Assembly: GCA_910588425.1 (NCBI GenBank)
Contig: CAJUPM010000006.1
Location: 85,070 to 91,863 of the forward strand
From: an uncultured Christensenellaceae bacterium
Lineage (GTDB): Bacteria > Bacillota > Clostridia > Christensenellales > Christensenellaceae
Direction: 5' to 3'
Length of the DNA stretch: 6,794 bases
Position 1 is the stretch's first letter; every line of letters starts with the position of its first letter. The notes beneath the pieces were generated by a model. The model was not told where the DNA came from. It was given only the letters and a program-made list of their open reading frames with translations, and ran no database searches. Positions 1-6,218 of the stretch are shown one piece after another. The translations under genes were made by a program, and so were the position numbers.

Positions 1-620
1 TGACGCTGCTCGTCTCGCGCCTGCTTTCCAAAACAGTTTTAAAGGGAATGCCTTCTTCCTTCGTTCTGGAACTGCCGCCCTACCGAAAGCCGCAGTTCGG
101 AAAAGTGCTGGTCCGCTCTTTGTTCGATCGCACGCTGTTTGTGCTGGGGCGCGCCGTAACTGTCGCCATCCCTGCCGGGCTTATCATCTGGTGCATGGCA
201 AATATCAATATCAACGGCATCAGCATTTTGAAATACTGCACAGATTTTCTCGATCCCTTTGGGCGGTTCTTTGGCATGGACGGCGTCATTATCATGGCAT
301 TTTTGCTGGGGCTGCCGGCAAACGAGATCGTCATCCCGATCATCGTCATGTGCTACCTTGGGACCGGAAGCCTTTCGGAGTTTGAGAACCTTCAGCAGCT
401 GCGCGTTTTGCTCGTAGAAAACGGCTGGACTTGGCTGACCGCCGTCTGCACGCTCATCTTCACGCTGCTGCATTTCCCCTGCGGGACGACGCTGGCGACG
501 ATAAAAAAAGAAACCGGAAGCAAGAAATGGACTGTGCTTTCCTTCCTGCTCCCGACGGCTCTTGGGCTGGTTCTCTGCCTGGCGATCACGAGCATCGCGC
601 GGCTCTTTCATCTGGTATAA
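1..620 (+). CDS. feoB: FeoB ferrous iron transporter, C-terminal part (5' truncated by window edge)
   Basis: This is the C-terminal end of FeoB, the inner-membrane Fe(II) permease whose N-terminal GTPase domain lies outside the window. The frame is open from the left edge (first full codon at base 3) and gives about 205 residues before the TAA at 618-620; complete FeoB proteins are usually 650-800 residues. Typical FeoB stretches are visible: a loop reading SSFVLELPPYR, the gate-region motif LLGLPANEIVIP inside a membrane helix, and the conserved cysteine motif HFPCGTTLATIKKETGS. Four hydrophobic segments can be seen, at about bases 129-197, 282-359, 423-497 and 528-608. The ATG at 48 is internal and is not the real start. 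A strong terminator follows 21 bases after the stop, so this is the last gene of its transcript. No Fur box or feoA is visible, because the upstream part is missing. Confidence 0.96.
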   Translation, partial: TLLVSRLLSKTVLKGMPSSFVLELPPYRKPQFGKVLVRSLFDRTLFVLGRAVTVAIPAGLIIWCMANININGISILKYCTDFLDPFGRFFGMDGVIIMAFLLGLPANEIVIPIIVMCYLGTGSLSEFENLQQLRVLLVENGWTWLTAVCTLIFTLLHFPCGTTLATIKKETGSKKWTVLSFLLPTALGLVLCLAITSIARLFHLV

Positions 621-624
621 AATT

Positions 625-945
625 TTAATAGCATTTGGAACAAGGCTCTTTTCCCAGCAAAAGAGCCTTTTCTTTTGCGATAGCGCGAATCGTGCTGCTT
701 CTGGCCAGAGCAGAGCACTCGCGCGTGCTGTGATATTTCCCGCCGGAAGGGGAGAGATAGACGATCTCCTCATCGCCGGAAACCGTCTCCGAAGGCTGGG
801 GCGTTTGGGGGAGCAAAAACTGATATTTTGTGTTATTCTTATAGTGTGGCTGGCCGGCATCATAGAGAAGGAACCCTGCCGCGATGGAAAGCGTGCAGAA
901 TAAGATGAGGGCCAGCGCAATTAAATCGGAATGTGTGCGTTTCAT
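625..945 (-). CDS. Small membrane-anchored protein with a His-Cys-Cys-Cys putative metal-binding domain
   Basis: This is a 106-residue protein of unknown function. A short basic start (MKR) is followed by one hydrophobic helix at about residues 8-28, which looks like a membrane anchor or uncleaved signal. A polar, Pro/Thr/Ser-rich linker runs to about residue 58. The C-terminal 45 residues carry Y-H72-x4-C77, then PC102-x2-C105-Y at the very end. This resembles the short domain of the form 'sGkkYHrpgCry...A...G..PCkvC' found at the ends of some Firmicutes nucleases and small exported proteins, where a zinc site is likely. The gene converges on feoB, with 4 bases between the stop codons. The ribosome binding site before ATG 945 is weak (TTGAG), but an extended -10 box lies at 993-1001. 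A longer minus-strand frame (39-920) overlaps it but shows no domain. I infer that this one is real from its domain layout. Confidence 0.72.
   Translation of the reverse strand: MKRTHSDLIALALILFCTLSIAAGFLLYDAGQPHYKNNTKYQFLLPQTPQPSETVSGDEEIVYLSPSGGKYHSTRECSALARSSTIRAIAKEKALLLGKEPCSKCY
642..676 (+). terminator. Rho-independent terminator of feoB
   Basis: A perfect 11-bp inverted repeat (AAGGCTCTTTT at 642-652 and AAAAGAGCCTT at 659-669) encloses a 6-base loop, CCCAGC. It is followed by the T-rich run TTTTCTTTT (668-676). It sits 21 bases after the feoB stop and points in the feoB direction. Read on the minus strand, the stem is not followed by T residues, so it should terminate only rightward transcription. 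The whole hairpin lies within the coding sequence of the convergent minus-strand gene, covering its residues 93-102. Confidence 0.9.
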
Positions 946-992
946 AGCTCAACACTATCATATTCCGGAAGTATTGTCGAGAAAAATGTAGA

Positions 993-1001
993 ATTATATC
1001 A
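993..1001 (-). promoter_or_regulatory. Extended -10 promoter for the minus-strand small membrane protein
   Basis: Read on the minus strand, this is TGATATAAT, a perfect TATAAT (993-998) preceded by TGn, which is the extended -10 form. No good -35 hexamer lies at 16-18 bp, but extended -10 promoters often do without one. Transcription would start near 986 and leave a leader of about 40 bases before ATG 945. The box lies in the 73-base gap (946-1018) between two divergent genes, close to the cobB ribosome binding site. A palindrome, TTCCGGAA (963-970), is also in this gap; its role is unknown. Confidence 0.5.
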
Positions 1002-1018
1002 GAAAAAGGAGAAAGCAC

Positions 1019-1741
1019 ATGCAAGCAGAACAAGAGCTGCTGCAGGATTATATCGAGCAAAGCCGCTCTGCTGTGTTTTTTGGCGGCGCCGGCGTTTCGA
1101 CGGATAGCGGCCTGCCGGATTTTCGCAGTACGGACGGAATCTATCAGATGAAATATCCCTATCCGCCCGAGCAGATTCTCTCACATGAATTCTTCTTTGC
1201 GCATACAGAGGAGTTCTATCAGTTCTATCGGGAAAAAATAGCGATTCCTGCCATCCTGCCCAATATCACGCATATCAAATTGGCGCAAATGCAGGCAGCC
1301 GGCAAGCTTTCTGGTATTGTTACACAAAATATCGACGGTCTGCATCAAGCCGCCGGCTCACGGAATGTCTATGAACTGCACGGAAGCATTCATCGAAACC
1401 ATTGCCTGCGCTGTAAAAAGGCATATGCTCTTTCGGATATTTTAGGACAAGAAGGGGTGCCGCGCTGTGCATGCGGCGGAGTCATTCGGCCGGATGTCGT
1501 GCTCTATGGCGAAGAACTGGAGGGCGGGACGCTGAGCGGCGCGGTTCATGCCATATCCGGCGCAGATCTGCTCATAGTCGGTGGCACTTCGCTCAGCGTC
1601 TATCCTGCGGCTGGGCTTCTGCGCTATTTTCAGGGCAGGCATTTGGTCCTAATCAACCAAACGGCCACGCCCATGGATGCCCGTGCCGATTTATGCTTTT
1701 CCTGCAAGCTGGGGGAGATATTTGGGAGGATTTCACTATGA
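1019..1741 (+). CDS. cobB: NAD-dependent protein deacetylase, Sir2/CobB family sirtuin
   Basis: This cytoplasmic sirtuin removes acyl groups from lysines and consumes NAD to give nicotinamide and O-acyl-ADP-ribose. The 240-residue length is normal for a bacterial single-domain sirtuin. The NAD-binding motif GAGVSTDSGLPDFRS is at residues 23-37, TQNIDGLH at 102-109, and the catalytic histidine is His121 in ELHG. A zinc site is formed by Cys129, Cys132, Cys150 and Cys152, and GTSLSVYPA is at 189-197. The Tyr-x-x-Arg pair that marks SIRT5-type desuccinylases is not in register in the corresponding helix (EFYQFYREK, 65-73), so plain deacetylation is the likelier activity. The start is supported by AAAGGAG at 1005-1011, 7 bases before ATG. 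The only -10-like sequence in the right place is TAGAAT (989-994), without a good -35. The stop TGA overlaps the ATG of the glycerate kinase gene. Confidence 0.96.
   Translation: MQAEQELLQDYIEQSRSAVFFGGAGVSTDSGLPDFRSTDGIYQMKYPYPPEQILSHEFFFAHTEEFYQFYREKIAIPAILPNITHIKLAQMQAAGKLSGIVTQNIDGLHQAAGSRNVYELHGSIHRNHCLRCKKAYALSDILGQEGVPRCACGGVIRPDVVLYGEELEGGTLSGAVHAISGADLLIVGGTSLSVYPAAGLLRYFQGRHLVLINQTATPMDARADLCFSCKLGEIFGRISL
1724..1741 (+). promoter_or_regulatory. Ribosome binding site and ATGA overlap that fix the glycerate kinase start
   Basis: GGGAGGA (1724-1730) lies 7 bases before the ATG at 1738. That ATG overlaps the cobB stop in the tetranucleotide ATGA (1738-1741). The kinase frame is open much further upstream, to an ATG at 1471, but that part only shadows cobB in another frame. 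The protein from 1738 begins MKIIIAPDSFKGS, the usual N-terminus of the family. This layout is typical of translational coupling. Confidence 0.85.
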
Positions 1742-2859
1742 AGATCATTATTGCACCGGATTCTTTTAAAGGATCGCTTTCCGGCCAGGAAGCCGCGGAA
1801 GCAATGCGCCTGGCGATCAGAGCGGTATTTCCTGAGGCTGAAAGTGTTGTTCTGCCCATTTCAGACGGCGGGGAGGGGGCAGCCCAGGTGCTGGCCTCTG
1901 CGCTTTCGGGAAGGTTTTGCCAAAAGCAGGTCTGCGGCCCATATGAAAAGCGCGTGCAGGCTTCCTATTATCTCGCAGAATCTGGCCTTGGCATTGTGGA
2001 GCTGGCAGAGGCAGCCGGACTGACTTTGGCTGCCCAGGAGGAGCGCCGCCCGCTTTACTCGACGACTTTCGGCGTGGGCGAGCTTCTACTGGATGCCGTC
2101 TCCAACGGTGCGGCACAGCTTTGTCTGACGCTGGGCGGAAGCGCCACCAATGACGGCGGGGCTGGCATTGCAAAAGCGCTGGGCATTCGTCTGCTAAATG
2201 GGGAAGGCAAAGAGGTCGAGCCCAATTGTGCAGGGCTGGCGGAGCTTGCGCAGATCGACGCCGCTCCTATGCGCCCGGAATTTCGCGAAATCCCGATCCT
2301 CATTGCCTGCGATGTAACAAACCCGCTTTGCGGCCCGGAAGGCGCTTCGCATATTTATGGGCCGCAAAAAGGGGCGGATGCACGCATGGCAGAGCGGATG
2401 GATGCCATCTTGGCGCGCTATGAGAGGTTGCTCTCCGCCGCCTCGGGAAAACCGTCAATCGGGGCGCTTCCGGGCAGCGGGGCAGCCGGCGGAGCCGCGC
2501 TTCCGCTTCTGGCTTTCTGCAATGCAAAAATTGTCTCGGGAATTGATTTGGTGCTGGATACGCTAGAGTTTGAGCGGCATCTGCAAGGCGCCGACCTGGT
2601 GCTGACGGGCGAGGGCAAAATCGACGGCCAGACGAAATATGGGAAAGCCATCGAGGGCATCATATCCCGCGCTCAAAAGAAGCATATTCCCGTCTGTGCC
2701 TTTGCCGGCATTCTGGAAAAAGGGCTGGATGCCGGCCGGCATGGGGTTCGCTTTTTTGAGATCAACCCGCCTGGCCAAAGCAAAGAACAAAGCATGCGCC
2801 ATGCGTTTGAGAATTTGCGGGCAAGCTGCCAGAAAGCGCTGAAAGAGGTTGGAGCATAG
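1738..2859 (+). CDS. glxK: Glycerate 2-kinase (GarK/GlxK family)
   Basis: This cytoplasmic enzyme phosphorylates D-glycerate with ATP, in this family normally to 2-phosphoglycerate, so feeding glycerate into lower glycolysis. The protein has 373 residues, close to the usual 375-385. Family landmarks in order are IIIAPDSFKGSLS (3-15), ISDGGEGA (41-48), VELAEAAGL (87-95), TLGGSATNDGGAG (131-143), ACDVTNPLCGPEGAS (190-204), PGSGAAGGAA (245-254), LTGEGKIDGQTKYGK (289-303) and the late VCAFAGIL segment (319-326). No key motif is missing. The gene overlaps cobB by 4 bases and is followed 45 bases later by the SDR gene, with no terminator between. No glycerate dehydrogenase, tartronate semialdehyde reductase or glycerate permease is in the window, so the source of glycerate cannot be told. 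The exact product isomer is family knowledge and is not proven by sequence. Confidence 0.93.
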   Translation: MKIIIAPDSFKGSLSGQEAAEAMRLAIRAVFPEAESVVLPISDGGEGAAQVLASALSGRFCQKQVCGPYEKRVQASYYLAESGLGIVELAEAAGLTLAAQEERRPLYSTTFGVGELLLDAVSNGAAQLCLTLGGSATNDGGAGIAKALGIRLLNGEGKEVEPNCAGLAELAQIDAAPMRPEFREIPILIACDVTNPLCGPEGASHIYGPQKGADARMAERMDAILARYERLLSAASGKPSIGALPGSGAAGGAALPLLAFCNAKIVSGIDLVLDTLEFERHLQGADLVLTGEGKIDGQTKYGKAIEGIISRAQKKHIPVCAFAGILEKGLDAGRHGVRFFEINPPGQSKEQSMRHAFENLRASCQKALKEVGA

Positions 2860-2877
2860 CCAATTATCTGGTATAAT
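2849..2877 (+). promoter_or_regulatory. Likely sigma-A promoter for the SDR gene (extended -10)
   Basis: A perfect TATAAT (2872-2877) is preceded by TGG (2869-2871), making an extended -10 box. A partial -35, TTGGAG (2849-2854), lies 17 bases upstream within the last codons of the glycerate kinase. Transcription would start near 2884, leaving a leader of about 20 bases that keeps the GAGGA ribosome binding site (2896-2900). This suggests the SDR and downstream genes can be expressed independently of cobB and the kinase. Confidence 0.6.
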
Positions 2878-2904
2878 GGTGAAAAAGAGAGAAGCGAGGA
2901 TCTT

Positions 2905-3630
2905 ATGGGAAAAGTTGCGTTGATTACCGGCGCCTCCCGCGGCATCGGGCGCCAAATGGCCCGGGATTTTGCCGCGCAGGGCTATGGCGTCGCCATTGGC
3001 TATCTGCGGCATGAGCAGGAAGCATTGGCATTGCAGGCAGAGCTTGGCCCCAGCGCGCTGGCCGTGCAGGCAGATGTTTCGGATGCAAACGCCGTTGCCG
3101 CGATGGTGCAGAAGGTTTGCGCTCATTTCGGAAAGATCGACGTGCTCATCAACAATGCCGGCATTGCCTCTTTCGGGCTTCTGACGGAGGTTTCCGAGAA
3201 GGACTGGTTGTGGCTGTTCGATGTCAATGTACACGGCGCATACCGCTGTATCCGGGAAGTTCTGCCCAAAATGATTTCACGCAGGCGGGGCGCGATTATC
3301 AATATTTCCTCCATCTGGGGCGTAACCGGCGCTTCCTGCGAGGTCTGCTATTCGGCATCCAAAGCGGCACTCATCGGTCTGACAAAAGCGCTGGCAAAAG
3401 AGGTTGGCCCTTCTGGAATTCGGGTAAACTGCATTGCCCCCGGCGTGATAGAGACGGATATGAACGCCCGCTTATCGGCCGCTGATCTGCATGCTCTGGC
3501 AGAGGAGACGCCGCTGGGCCGCATCGGAACGCCGGAAGATATTTCAGCCGCCGCTCTCTTTCTGGCTTCTTCCAAAGCCAGCTTTATTACGGGACAAGTC
3601 CTCGGGGCAAACGGCGGGCTTGTGATTTAA
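2905..3630 (+). CDS. SDR-family oxidoreductase, FabG-like; resembles YmfI (EF-P 5-aminopentanone reductase)
   Basis: This is a classical short-chain dehydrogenase/reductase of 241 residues with a Rossmann fold binding NAD(P). The cofactor motif TGASRGIG is at residues 8-15, Asp57 is in the ADV motif, and NNAG is at 83-86. The catalytic tetrad is Asn108, Ser136, Tyr149 and Lys153 (Y-SAS-K). PG is at 179-180, and a C-terminal FITGQVLGANGG follows at 227-238. The general call could be 3-oxoacyl-ACP reductase (FabG), but no fatty-acid genes are nearby. The stretch SSIWGVTGASCEV (135-147) resembles what I recall of Bacillus YmfI, the enzyme that reduces the 5-aminopentanone group on elongation factor P to 5-aminopentanol. 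I therefore favour a YmfI-like role, with moderate certainty. The start is supported by GAGGA (2896-2900), 4 bases before ATG, and the gene has its own likely promoter. purB follows after 36 bases, with no terminator. Confidence 0.9.
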   Translation: MGKVALITGASRGIGRQMARDFAAQGYGVAIGYLRHEQEALALQAELGPSALAVQADVSDANAVAAMVQKVCAHFGKIDVLINNAGIASFGLLTEVSEKDWLWLFDVNVHGAYRCIREVLPKMISRRRGAIINISSIWGVTGASCEVCYSASKAALIGLTKALAKEVGPSGIRVNCIAPGVIETDMNARLSAADLHALAEETPLGRIGTPEDISAAALFLASSKASFITGQVLGANGGLVI

Positions 3631-3650
3631 GATAAGAAAAGCAATATAAT
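3620..3650 (+). promoter_or_regulatory. Possible weak promoter before purB
   Basis: TATAAT is present at 3645-3650. The best -35 is TTGTGA (3620-3625), with a long 19-bp spacer. Transcription would start near 3657, inside the ribosome binding site AAGAGGTG (3655-3662), leaving a leader of only about 10 bases. The match may be chance in an AT-rich gap, and purB may be read mainly from the promoter upstream of the SDR gene. Confidence 0.25.
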
Positions 3651-3666
3651 TTTTAAGAGGTGTGAT

Positions 3667-5094
3667 ATGCGCGATCGTTATGAAAATCCATTGACAAAAC
3701 GGTATGCTTCGGCGGAGATGAGCTATCTGTTCTCGGATGAAAAGAAGTTTAAAACATGGCGGAAGCTTTGGATTGCACTGGCAGAGGCAGAGCATGAGCT
3801 GGGCCTTCCCATCTCCCAGGAACAGGTTGCGGAATTAAAGGCGCACGCCGAAGATATCAACTATGAGGTGGCGGAAGAGCGGGAAAAGCAGGTGCGGCAT
3901 GATGTCATGAGCCATGTCTATGCCTATGGCGTACAGTGCCCGGGTGCAAAGGGAATCATTCATCTTGGAGCGACGAGCTGCTATGTCGGCGATAATGCAG
4001 ATCTAATTATTTTGCGGGAAGGGCTGGAGCTGGTCGAGAAAAAGCTCGCAGCAGTCATCCGCCAGCTCGCTCATTTTGCCATGGAATACCGGCAGATGCC
4101 CACGCTTGGCTTTACGCATTTCCAGCCCGCCCAGCTGACGACCGTCGGCAAACGCGCGACGCTCTGGATTCAGGATCTCGTGATGGATCTGGAAGAGCTG
4201 CGGGAAGTCAAAAACAGCATTCGCCTAAGAGGCGTCAAGGGGACGACTGGCACTCAGGCCAGCTTCCTGACGCTCTTTGAGGGCGATCACGCCAAAGTCA
4301 AAGAGCTGGAGAAGCGCGTGGCAGAAAAAATGGGCTACCAGAGCGTCTACGCCGTAACCGGGCAGACCTATCCGCGCAAAGTGGATGCGCGGGTCGTCAA
4401 TGTTTTGGCCAATATTGCCAGCAGCGCCTATAAATTCAGCAACGACCTGCGTCTGCTTCAGAACCTGAAAGAGATGGAGGAGCCCTTTGAATCCAAGCAG
4501 ATTGGCTCTTCTGCCATGGCGTATAAGAGAAACCCCATGCGCTCCGAGCGAATGGGCTCCCTGGCGCGCTATGTCATCTCCCTGATGAACAGCCCGGAGA
4601 TTACCGCTTCTACGCAGTGGTTTGAGCGCACACTGGACGATTCGGCAAACAAGCGTCTGGTCATCCCGCAGGCTTTCCTCACGGTAGACGCGGTTTTAGC
4701 CCTTTATTTGAACATTACCTCCGGCATGGTGGTCTATCCGAAGGTCATCCACAAGCATATTATGGACGAACTGCCCTTTATGGCAACCGAAACCATCCTG
4801 ATGGAGGCGGTAAAGCTGGGCGGGGATCGCCAGGAGCTGCATGAAAAAATCCGCACATACTCTATGGAGGCCGGGAAAAACGTCAAGGTAAACGGCGGGC
4901 AGAATAACCTCATCGAGCTCATCGAGGCGGATAAGAGCTTTGGGCTTTCCAGAGAGTATATCCATTCCATCCTCGATCCCAAAAACTTCATCGGCCGAGC
5001 GGATAAGCAGGTGGAAGATTTCTGCGACGAAGTCGTCGTCCCTGCGTTAAGGGGCTATGAGGATTTGAACGTGCAGGCGGAGATCAACGTCTGA
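3667..5094 (+). CDS. purB: Adenylosuccinate lyase (long, ADSL-like type)
   Basis: PurB catalyses two fumarate-releasing steps of purine synthesis: SAICAR to AICAR, and adenylosuccinate to AMP. The protein has 475 residues and is the longer kind also seen in animals, rather than the roughly 430-residue Bacillus subtilis type. Supporting motifs are RHDVMSHV (77-84, with His78), the substrate-binding GATSCYVGDN (101-110), GFTHFQPAQ (148-156, with His151 as the likely general acid) and the fumarate-lyase signature GSSAMAYKRNP (280-290) with MRSER after it. The signature serines (281/282) are in the flexible catalytic loop. The ADSL-type loop usually reads SSAMPYKRNP; here Ala replaces Pro. The start is supported by AAGAGGTG (3655-3662). 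No other pur genes are in the window. The stop TGA shares its last base with the ATG of the racemase gene (TGATG), so the two are probably translationally coupled. Confidence 0.97.
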   Translation: MRDRYENPLTKRYASAEMSYLFSDEKKFKTWRKLWIALAEAEHELGLPISQEQVAELKAHAEDINYEVAEEREKQVRHDVMSHVYAYGVQCPGAKGIIHLGATSCYVGDNADLIILREGLELVEKKLAAVIRQLAHFAMEYRQMPTLGFTHFQPAQLTTVGKRATLWIQDLVMDLEELREVKNSIRLRGVKGTTGTQASFLTLFEGDHAKVKELEKRVAEKMGYQSVYAVTGQTYPRKVDARVVNVLANIASSAYKFSNDLRLLQNLKEMEEPFESKQIGSSAMAYKRNPMRSERMGSLARYVISLMNSPEITASTQWFERTLDDSANKRLVIPQAFLTVDAVLALYLNITSGMVVYPKVIHKHIMDELPFMATETILMEAVKLGGDRQELHEKIRTYSMEAGKNVKVNGGQNNLIELIEADKSFGLSREYIHSILDPKNFIGRADKQVEDFCDEVVVPALRGYEDLNVQAEINV

Positions 5095-6179
5095 TGAGTG
5101 CTTATCCCTGCCTGGAATTTGATTTACCAAAACTGCGGCACAATCTGCTTGAGCTTTCAAAGCGGTGCAATGCGGCCGGCATCCGGCTGGCCGGCGCCGT
5201 AAAAGGAGTGCAGTCGCAGCCAACGCTGGTGCGGGAATACCTGCCGTATTGCGATCAACTGGCGCTCTCCAGGCTGAGCCAGGCGAAAATGCTCAGGCAG
5301 GCCGGGATTACCGCCGATCTTCTCATGCTGCGGCTGCCTATGCCCAGCGAGATCCCCGATCTCGTCGCGCTGGCGCAGTATAGTCTGAACAGCCAGTTTC
5401 GCGTTATCCAGCAAATAGAGGAGGAATGCACGCGCCAAAATAAGCGGCATAAGGTCATCCTCATGGCAGATGAGGGGGATCTGCGTGAAGGATACTGGGA
5501 TAAGGCACAGCTCACCCAGGATGCCGTCCGCATTGAGCGGCAAATGCACGCCGTCTCCCTGGCCGGCGTCGGCGTCAATCTTGGATGCTATGGCTCGGTC
5601 CTGCCTTCCAGAGAAAATTTAGGAGATCTGGTGCAGATAGCCCGCGAAATCGAGCAGCGCATCGGCCGGAAGCTGGAAATCGTCTCCGGCGGCGCCACCA
5701 CTTCTCTGCATCTGATGCTGACCGGCGCGATGCCCGAGGGAATCAATCATCTGCGGGTGGGGGAGGCCATCATGAACGCGCGGGATCTGCACGACCGCCG
5801 GGGAATGAACACGGATTTTCTCGATCCCCATGTCGTAACCCTAAAGGCCGAGGTGGTAGAAGTCTTTTCAAAGCCCAGCCATCCGGTGGGCGAGATCGAT
5901 TTAGATGCCTTTGGCCATAAGCGTGCCTACCTGGACCGCGGCATTCGCCGCCGGGCGCTGCTGGCCCTGGGCCGCCAGGATCTTGGCTATCTGGAGGATC
6001 TGCGGCCCCGGCTGCCCGGCATTCAGATACTGGGCGGGAGCAGCGATCATCTGATTTTGGATATTGAGGATTCTCAGGAAGAATGGTACCCCGGAAAAAT
6101 TGTCTGCTTTGATCTCGACTACGGAACGCTCATGTTTGCCACAAACTCTTCGGATATTTCCATCCGCTATCTTGAATAA
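5094..6179 (+). CDS. Alanine/ornithine racemase-family PLP-dependent enzyme (fold type III)
   Basis: This is a 361-residue cytoplasmic enzyme of the alanine racemase N-terminal-barrel superfamily, closest in pattern to clostridial ornithine racemase and YhfX-type proteins. The PLP-binding lysine is probably Lys37 in GAVKGV, after the first barrel strand. Other family stretches are LRLPMPSE (79-86), YSLNSQF (96-102), MADEGDLREG (124-133), NLGCYGSVLPSRENL (162-176), VSGGATTSLHL (197-207), HLRVGEAI (219-226), GEIDLDAFG (266-274), LGRQD (292-296), GGSSDHLILDIEDS (314-327) and LDYGTLM (341-347). The usual sequence after the lysine in ornithine racemases, as I recall it, is close to TKVxCGDP; here it is VKGVQSQP, so the substrate may differ. 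It could act on ornithine, alanine or another amino acid. A ribosome binding site candidate, GGAG (5079-5082), is 11 bases upstream, inside purB. A strong terminator follows the stop. Confidence 0.88.
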   Translation: MSAYPCLEFDLPKLRHNLLELSKRCNAAGIRLAGAVKGVQSQPTLVREYLPYCDQLALSRLSQAKMLRQAGITADLLMLRLPMPSEIPDLVALAQYSLNSQFRVIQQIEEECTRQNKRHKVILMADEGDLREGYWDKAQLTQDAVRIERQMHAVSLAGVGVNLGCYGSVLPSRENLGDLVQIAREIEQRIGRKLEIVSGGATTSLHLMLTGAMPEGINHLRVGEAIMNARDLHDRRGMNTDFLDPHVVTLKAEVVEVFSKPSHPVGEIDLDAFGHKRAYLDRGIRRRALLALGRQDLGYLEDLRPRLPGIQILGGSSDHLILDIEDSQEEWYPGKIVCFDLDYGTLMFATNSSDISIRYLE

Positions 6180-6182
6180 AGC

Positions 6183-6218
6183 GGGAAAAGACGCATTATG
6201 CGTCTTTTCCTTTGTTTT
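6183..6218 (+). terminator. Rho-independent terminator ending the cobB-to-racemase block
   Basis: A perfect 12-bp stem (GGAAAAGACGCA at 6184-6195 with TGCGTCTTTTCC at 6199-6210) has a TTA loop and is extended by a G-T pair at its base. It is followed by TTTGTTTT (6211-6218). It begins 4 bases after the racemase stop codon. The T-tract also overlaps the -35 region of the next promoter. Confidence 0.93.

Noticed and set aside
39..920. A 293-codon minus-strand open frame across feoB and the small gene
   Set aside because: It is antisense to well-conserved feoB codons, shows no domain, membrane or signal pattern, and overlaps a more convincing minus-strand frame (625-945).
963..970. TTCCGGAA palindrome as an operator in the divergent gap
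   Set aside because: The symmetry stops at 8 bp, with no matching second copy in the gap. It is too short to call as a regulator site.
974..1002. TTGTCG-17 bp-TATCAG as the cobB promoter
   Set aside because: Transcription would start near 1008, inside the ribosome binding site (1005-1011), so it cannot serve cobB well.
1471..1737. Upstream extension of the glycerate kinase frame, as if it carried an extra N-terminal domain
   Set aside because: This part lies wholly within cobB in another frame and is Arg/Cys/Gly-rich. The ribosome binding site and family N-terminus place the start at 1738.
2563..3234. A 223-codon minus-strand open frame across the kinase-SDR junction
   Set aside because: It is antisense to two clear enzyme genes and its translation shows no recognisable motif. 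Long antisense frames are expected in GC-rich coding DNA.
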